A stretch of 9,317 bases of DNA, from NCBI GenBank assembly GCA_024710825.1, contig JANJUA010000078.1:1-9317 (forward strand), read 5' to 3'. Position numbers and translations under genes: made by a program. The notes beneath the pieces are model-generated. The model ran no database searches. It was not told the DNA's origin and saw only the letters and a program-made list of their open reading frames with translations. This DNA comes from Solirubrobacteraceae bacterium. GTDB lineage: Bacteria; Actinomycetota; Thermoleophilia; Solirubrobacterales; Solirubrobacteraceae. This document shows, one piece after another, positions 5,406 through 9,317 of the stretch (position 1 is its first letter; the number at the start of each line of letters is the position of its first letter).

Positions 5406-7844
5406 GTGGAGGGTGGGGCAAGGGGCGCGGCGGGCGTCGAGACGGAGCTGATCGGACGCGAGCAGGAGCTCGCGACGGCCCTGCGGCTGCTCGACGGCGG
5501 GGCGCGGCTGCTGACCCTCACCGGGCCCGGAGGGATCGGCAAGACCCGCCTGGCGGAGGCGTGCGCCGAGGCGGTCGTGCGGACGCGGACCCGCACGACG
5601 GGGGTCGTCGAGCTGGCGGGCGTGGGAACGTCGGACGTGCTCGACGTGGTTTGCCGGGCGGTCGACGGCGGCCGCCGCCCGCGCGATCCGCTCGCCCGGG
5701 TCGGCGCGGCCTTCGGCGACGACCCCTGGCTGCTCGTCCTCGACACGTTCGAGCACGTCGTGGAGGTCCGCGACAGCGTGGATGCGCTGCTGGACCGCTG
5801 CCCCGGCCTCGCCGTGCTGGTCACGAGCCGCATCCGCCTGCGCGCCCCGCGCGAGCAGGTGCTGAACGTGGGGCCGCTGCCCACCGCCCCCGCCGTCGCG
5901 CTCTTCGAGGACCGTGTCGCCCGTGGCCGCGCGGCGACGGCGCCCCACCGAGACGTCGCGGTCGCCATCTGCGCGGCGCTCGACGGCTCGCCGTTGGCCA
6001 TCGAGCTCGCGGCGGCCCGCACCGCGGTGCTCCCGCCCGAGGCGATCCTGCGCTGGCTGTCGGGGGACGGCGACCGGTCCCTGCTCGAGCTGCTGGGCCG
6101 GGGAGGCGCCGAGCTGGCCGCGCGCCACCAGAGCGTCAGGGCCGCCGCGATGTGGAGCTACGAGCTGCTCGACTCGGACGCCCGCGCGCTGCTGGGCCGG
6201 CTCGGCGCGTTCCGCGGCCCGATGCGGCTGGAGGACGTCGAGGCGGTCGGCGCCGGAGCGGTCGACGGCGCCGCGATCGACGCGCTCAGCGACCTCGTGG
6301 AGCTGCATCTCGTCGAGCGGGCGCCATCGCACCCGCCCACCGAGCCCTGGTTCCGGCTGCTCGAGCCGCTGCGCGAGTTCGCCGTCGAGCGGACCAGAGA
6401 GGCGGGCTGCGAGGACGAGGCGCGCCGCCGGCACGCGCAGTGCTACGCGGAGCTCGCGAGCCGGGCCGCGGCCGGTGCCGAGGGGCCGGACGAGCAGCGC
6501 TGGCGAGCGCTCGTCGACGCGCAGCGCGCCAATCTGCTGACCGCGCTCGCCTGGCTGCGCGAGCGCGGCGAGACCGAGCCCGCGCTGCGGCTGGCGATCG
6601 ACCTGGGGCCGTACTGGCTGCACCAGGGCCCCATCCGGCAGGGCGTCGCCGCCTACGAGCGGCTGCTGCGGGAGCCGGGCCTTCCCGCAGGAGAGCTCGC
6701 GGCGCTCGGCACCGCATGGTGGTGCCGGCTGCGGGCGGAGGACGGCGACGGCGAGACCGCCGCGACGCTCGCGGAGGCCCGGGCGAGCCTGACCGGCGCC
6801 GCCCGTCGCCGGGCGGACGAGCACCTCGCCCACGTGCTGCTGCTCGACGGCGACGTGCAGGGGGCGCGGGACGTCGCGGCGGAGATGCGCTCGGCCGCCG
6901 CCGGGCGAGGCGACGCCTACGGCGAGGCCGCCGCGCTCGTGCTGCTCTCGCGCGCCGCCCAGCACGCGGACGAGGCAGACCATGCGATCGCCTCGGCGCG
7001 GCGCGCGCTCGTGCTCGCTGAGCGCCTCGGCCAGCGGAGGCTCATGGCGCGCGCGGAGCAGGCGCTCGCCGAGCTCCGGGCGCCCGGCGCCGACCCGCGG
7101 CGCCTGCTGCTGGCGACGCTCGACTCCTACGAGTCGGTCGGCGACCGCCGCGGAACGGTGCTGGCCTGCGTGAACCTCGGCGGCGCGGCGATAGACGCCG
7201 GCGACCTGGAGGCGGCCGCCGGCTGGTACCTGCGCGCCCTGCGGGAGGCCCGCGCTCTGGACTACCGCCACGGCGAGGCGTTCGCCCTGGCGGGGACGGC
7301 GGCGGTGGCCGTCCTCGCCGGGCGACCGAGCGACGCGATCGCGCTGCACGGCTCGCTGCTGGCGGCGACCCCGGCCGCGCCCCGCATCGTGCCCCCCGAC
7401 GAGTGGGCCGGCTACCTGCGGCTCGTCGAGCAGGCCCGGACGGCGCTCGGGCCCGAAGGGAGCGCGGACGCCGCCGCGCTGGCGACGCCGGTGTGGTCAC
7501 GGGCGCTCGAGCGGGCCGAGACGCTCGCCTCGGAGCTCGCGGCTGGGCCGCCCGCCAGCGTGCTCACGCCGCTCACGCCCCGCGAGCGCGAGATCCTGGA
7601 GCACCTGGCCGGCGGAGCGACGAACCGCCAGATCGCCGGCAGGCTCCACCTGAGCCCCAAGACGGTCATGCACCACGCGAGCAGCATCTTCCGCAAGCTC
7701 GGGGTCCGCGGCCGAGCCGAGGCGGTCGACGCGGGCCACCGCCTGGGGCTGCTGTCCTCGCGCGCGGGCGACGTCGAGCGGCCGCGGCCGTCGGCGCTCC
7801 CCCCGGTCAGAGCGGTTCGGTCGGCCGAGCCCCCTAGTCTCTGA
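5406..7844 (+). CDS. LuxR-family transcriptional regulator with N-terminal NB-ARC-like ATPase
   Basis: Encodes 812 aa, a usual size for this class of large ATP-dependent regulators. The N-terminus reads IGREQEL (16-22), then a Walker A GPGGIGKT (40-47), a Walker B with D113 in LLVLDTFEHV, a VTSR sensor motif (139-142) and GSPLAIELAAAR (194-205), in the order typical of NB-ARC/AAA-type signalling ATPases. Relatives usually have LDNFEHV; the Asn is Thr here. Residues about 340-690 are alpha-helical with alanine-rich pairs resembling TPR repeats, probably the sensing or partner-binding part. The C-terminus (about 722-783) is a LuxR/GerE helix-turn-helix: LTPREREILEHLAGG, TNRQIAGRLHLSPKTV, then IFRKLGVRGRAEAV. 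It should bind DNA when ATP and a signal switch it on; the signal is unknown. The GTG start follows a TAGGCT box closely and has no Shine-Dalgarno. The nearest possible targets are its own promoter and the hydrolase gene 49 bp downstream. Confidence 0.92.
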   Translation: MEGGARGAAGVETELIGREQELATALRLLDGGARLLTLTGPGGIGKTRLAEACAEAVVRTRTRTTGVVELAGVGTSDVLDVVCRAVDGGRRPRDPLARVGAAFGDDPWLLVLDTFEHVVEVRDSVDALLDRCPGLAVLVTSRIRLRAPREQVLNVGPLPTAPAVALFEDRVARGRAATAPHRDVAVAICAALDGSPLAIELAAARTAVLPPEAILRWLSGDGDRSLLELLGRGGAELAARHQSVRAAAMWSYELLDSDARALLGRLGAFRGPMRLEDVEAVGAGAVDGAAIDALSDLVELHLVERAPSHPPTEPWFRLLEPLREFAVERTREAGCEDEARRRHAQCYAELASRAAAGAEGPDEQRWRALVDAQRANLLTALAWLRERGETEPALRLAIDLGPYWLHQGPIRQGVAAYERLLREPGLPAGELAALGTAWWCRLRAEDGDGETAATLAEARASLTGAARRRADEHLAHVLLLDGDVQGARDVAAEMRSAAAGRGDAYGEAAALVLLSRAAQHADEADHAIASARRALVLAERLGQRRLMARAEQALAELRAPGADPRRLLLATLDSYESVGDRRGTVLACVNLGGAAIDAGDLEAAAGWYLRALREARALDYRHGEAFALAGTAAVAVLAGRPSDAIALHGSLLAATPAAPRIVPPDEWAGYLRLVEQARTALGPEGSADAAALATPVWSRALERAETLASELAAGPPASVLTPLTPREREILEHLAGGATNRQIAGRLHLSPKTVMHHASSIFRKLGVRGRAEAVDAGHRLGLLSSRAGDVERPRPSALPPVRAVRSAEPPSL
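7835..7840 (+). promoter_or_regulatory. Candidate -10 box (TAGTCT) for the secreted hydrolase
   Basis: TAGTCT lies in the last codons of the regulator gene, 53 nt before the hydrolase ATG at 7894. A transcript starting near 7847 would have a leader of about 47 nt containing the hairpin at 7852-7872. No good -35 is visible. The box matches the TAGNNT pattern seen before three other genes. Confidence 0.33.
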
Positions 7845-7851
7845 CGGCTCG

Positions 7852-7872
7852 CCCGCCGCATCGTTCGGCGGG
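7852..7872 (+). terminator. Hairpin after the regulator gene: terminator or hydrolase leader structure
   Basis: CCCGCCG (7852-7858) pairs perfectly with CGGCGGG (7866-7872) around the 7-nt loop CATCGTT, starting 8 nt after the regulator stop. No T-run follows. It may end the regulator transcript, or, if the TAGTCT box at 7835 is used, it lies in the 5' leader of the hydrolase mRNA. Sequence alone does not decide between these. Confidence 0.4.
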
Positions 7873-7893
7873 ACCTCGTGTTGACACCGGCTG

Positions 7894-8868
7894 ATGGCTA
7901 CCTCCTCTCCACCTCTCAGACTCCACCTCGTCCTCGCCCTGCTGGCCGCCCTCGCCGCGCTCGGCGCCGCGCTCTCTGCCCCACCCGCGCAGGCGCGCGT
8001 CATCATCGGCATCGGGCAGCAGACCCCCGAGATCTTCCGCAGCCCGCACTGGGCCGAGCTCCAGGCTCCGAACGTCCGCTACATCACGCCGTGGGACGTC
8101 ATCGACGACCCGCTGCAGCTCGAGAAGCTCGACATCTGGATGACCGCGGCCAACGGCGTCGGCGCGGAGGTCATGATCGGCTTTCAGAAGTCGCTGAAGA
8201 GCGCCCGCTCCGGCAAGGTCCTGCCCAGCCCCCGGCGCTACGCCCGCGCGTTCCGCGCCATCCGAGAGCGCTACCCCAACGTGCGCAACTGGGTGCCGTG
8301 GAACGAGACCAACCACGCCACGGCGTTGACCGGCGACCGGCCTCGCCGCGCCGCCCAGTACTTCAACATCGTCACGCGGCAGTGCCCGAAGTGCAACGTG
8401 GTGGCCGGCGACGTGCTGGACCTGCCCAACATGGAGTCCTGGATCAAGCGCTTCCAGCGGCACACCAAGACGCGCCCGAAGATCTGGGGCCTGCACAACT
8501 ACCACGACGCCAACGCGAAGCTCTCCGACAGCACGAAGAAGCTGCTGAGGATCACCAGCGGGCAGATCTGGTTCACGGAGACCGGCGGCCTCGTGAAGCG
8601 GCGCCTGAACGAGCGGGGCGGCATGAAGACCCGCACCTACGGCACCCGCAGCGCCGCCAGGGCGACGCGCCACGTGCTGAACCTGTCGCGCATCAGCAAG
8701 CGGATCCGGCGCATCTACCTCTATCACTGGCTGGCGCCGTCGCGCTTCACCACCTGGGACTCGGCGCTCACCGACCACAAGATGCGCCCGCGACGGTCCT
8801 ACCACGTGCTCGATCGCTGGCTCACGAAGGCGCGCCGCAGCGGCCTGGCGGCGCCCGCGGGAAGGTGA
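7894..8868 (+). CDS. Secreted putative clan GH-A glycoside hydrolase
   Basis: Encodes 324 aa. A Sec signal peptide is evident: hydrophobic core at about 9-28, then APPAQA with likely cleavage after residue 34. The mature part of about 290 aa reads like a compact (beta/alpha)8 barrel. Landmarks are IGIGQQTPEIF after the cleavage site, YITPWDV (63-69), WVPWNETNH with E138 (candidate acid/base), LHNYHD (200-205), and WFTETGG with E229 (candidate nucleophile). Two Glu after strands 4 and 7 is the clan GH-A pattern; NET replaces the commoner NEP. C164 and C167 could form a disulfide. It would cleave a polysaccharide or glycoside outside the cell, but the substrate and CAZy family are unknown. I recall similar proteins as frequent in Solirubrobacterales. 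The ATG at 7894 gives the signal peptide directly; no clear Shine-Dalgarno precedes it. A longer open frame from 7878 in another frame is an Arg/Pro-rich shadow. Confidence 0.8.
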   Translation: MATSSPPLRLHLVLALLAALAALGAALSAPPAQARVIIGIGQQTPEIFRSPHWAELQAPNVRYITPWDVIDDPLQLEKLDIWMTAANGVGAEVMIGFQKSLKSARSGKVLPSPRRYARAFRAIRERYPNVRNWVPWNETNHATALTGDRPRRAAQYFNIVTRQCPKCNVVAGDVLDLPNMESWIKRFQRHTKTRPKIWGLHNYHDANAKLSDSTKKLLRITSGQIWFTETGGLVKRRLNERGGMKTRTYGTRSAARATRHVLNLSRISKRIRRIYLYHWLAPSRFTTWDSALTDHKMRPRRSYHVLDRWLTKARRSGLAAPAGR

Positions 8869-8880
8869 CCGGCGGCTGAG

Positions 8881-8893
8881 GCCCGGAGCGGGC
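8881..8893 (+). terminator. Short hairpin after the hydrolase gene
   Basis: GCCCG (8881-8885) pairs with CGGGC (8889-8893) around GAG, 12 nt after the hydrolase stop. It is only five pairs with no T-run, so it is weak evidence for a terminator. The 55-nt gap otherwise holds only the TAGGCT box of the next gene. Confidence 0.2.
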
Positions 8894-8911
8894 GGCGTGG
8901 GCCCGGGAGCG

Positions 8912-8917
8912 TAGGCT
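8912..8917 (+). promoter_or_regulatory. Candidate -10 box (TAGGCT) for the molybdoenzyme, leaderless
   Basis: TAGGCT ends 7 nt before the ATG at 8924, so the A of the ATG is the expected transcription start. There is no Shine-Dalgarno between box and start. It repeats the GTAGGCT found before the regulator gene. No -35 hexamer is recognisable. Confidence 0.5.
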
Positions 8918-8923
8918 CGACGC

Positions 8924-9317
8924 ATGTCGACCATCTCCCGCGGCTTCCGCGGCCGACGGCCCGACGCCGACCCGAGCCGCGTCCCTCCGGGCCAGTACCT
9001 GACCTCCGACTTCCCCGTGCTGTCGTACGGCCCGACGCCGCACACGCCCCTGGACCGCTGGAGCTTCAGCATCGACGGCGCGGTCGAAGGGGGCAGGCGC
9101 TGGACCTGGGACGCGCTGATGGCCCTCCCGCAGGAGACGTTCACCGTCGACATCCACTGCGTCACCAAGTGGTCGAAGCTCGACACCGAATGGACCGGCG
9201 TGTCGATCGACACGCTGCTCGACGGGATCGACACGAAGGGCGAGTACGTCACGGCCTGGTGCGACGGCGGCTACACGACCAACGTGCCGCTCGCGGACCT
9301 CACGGGAGGCAGAGCCT
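8924..9317 (+). CDS. Sulfite-oxidase-like molybdopterin-dependent oxidoreductase (5' part, runs off the window)
   Basis: The first 131 codons are present. The protein starts MSTISRGFRGRRP, then PPGQYLTSDFPVLSYGPTP (21-39), WSFSIDGAVEGG (46-57), LPQETFTVDIHCVTKWSKLDTEW (68-90) and AWCDGGYTTNVPLADL (111-126). C79 in DIHCVTKW is the expected cysteine ligand to molybdenum in the sulfite oxidase/YedY fold. The N-terminus has arginines but no hydrophobic segment, so this looks cytoplasmic rather than Tat-exported. Known relatives are short, about 200 aa, so roughly a third is missing. The physiological substrate of these small actinobacterial enzymes is generally not established; sulfite oxidation should not be assumed. 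The start is supported by the TAGGCT box 7 nt upstream. Confidence 0.88.
   Translation, partial: MSTISRGFRGRRPDADPSRVPPGQYLTSDFPVLSYGPTPHTPLDRWSFSIDGAVEGGRRWTWDALMALPQETFTVDIHCVTKWSKLDTEWTGVSIDTLLDGIDTKGEYVTAWCDGGYTTNVPLADLTGGRA

Noticed and set aside
3076..5421. Minus-strand open frame of 781 codons opposite the permease
   Set aside because: His/Asp/Arg-rich composition typical of antisense of hydrophobic GC-rich genes; the + strand encodes a clear SLC13 protein.
5271..7349. Long open frame on the minus strand (692 codons) opposite the regulator
   Set aside because: Arg/Gly/Ala-rich with no recognisable motif, while the + strand carries Walker motifs and a LuxR helix-turn-helix. Long antisense frames are expected at this GC content.
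7881..7886. TTGACA, a perfect -35 consensus
   Set aside because: No TANNNT box 16-18 nt downstream, and such a promoter would start transcription inside the hydrolase coding region.
7878..8879. Overlapping + strand frame of 333 codons across the hydrolase
   Set aside because: Arg/Pro/His-rich translation without motifs; the frame from 7894 has a signal peptide and catalytic Glu motifs.
8924..9317. Calling the truncated enzyme a true sulfite oxidase or a Tat-exported MsrP
   Set aside because: Only the Mo-binding half is visible and there is no signal peptide; the substrate of small cytoplasmic homologues is not established.
1..9317. CRISPR arrays, tRNA/rRNA genes, transposons, prophage or toxin-antitoxin genes
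   Set aside because: No spaced repeat series, no cloverleaf or rRNA-like sequence, and no transposase, integrase or small paired genes were seen on either strand.

Overview
The window is a very GC-rich (about 70%) stretch with strong G/C at third codon positions. All readable genes lie on the + strand. GTG starts, leaderless-looking promoters, a LuxR-type ATPase regulator, a secreted short TIM-barrel hydrolase and a sulfite-oxidase-like molybdoenzyme all fit an actinomycete, most likely Thermoleophilia (Solirubrobacterales). That placement rests on protein style, not on a marker gene.

Layout. Positions 1-60 look like the tail of an unidentified gene. Positions 61-219 are intergenic and hold one copy of a 58-66 bp repeat plus a candidate promoter and a good ribosome-binding site. 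Positions 220-4812 are a tight three-gene cassette: an M20 zinc peptidase, an AbgT-family transporter whose ATG overlaps the peptidase stop (ATGA), and 7 bp later an SLC13/ArsB-type permease with a built-in RCK_C domain. The second copy of the repeat starts 49 bp after this cassette, inside the start of a 147-codon membrane protein (4856-5299). The cassette is therefore bracketed by direct repeats.

Positions 5300-5405 are intergenic, with GC-only hairpins and a TAGGCT box. Positions 5406-7844 encode an 812-aa ATPase with a C-terminal LuxR helix-turn-helix. Positions 7894-8868 encode a secreted putative clan GH-A glycoside hydrolase. Positions 8924-9317 hold the start of a sulfite-oxidase-like molybdoenzyme that runs off the window. 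No gap exceeds 300 bases. I saw no tRNA, rRNA, CRISPR array, transposase or phage gene.

How they work together. The peptidase-AbgT pair resembles the abgAB-abgT logic of E. coli (an aminoacyl-glutamate or dipeptide-like substrate is moved by AbgT and hydrolysed by an M20 enzyme), and SLC13 would move a related carboxylate. This is inference from linkage. The regulator, hydrolase and molybdoenzyme each have their own promoter-like box and look like separate transcription units. Most of the window is ordinary accessory metabolism. The most unusual signals are the structured direct repeats around the transport cassette and the uncharacterised secreted hydrolase.
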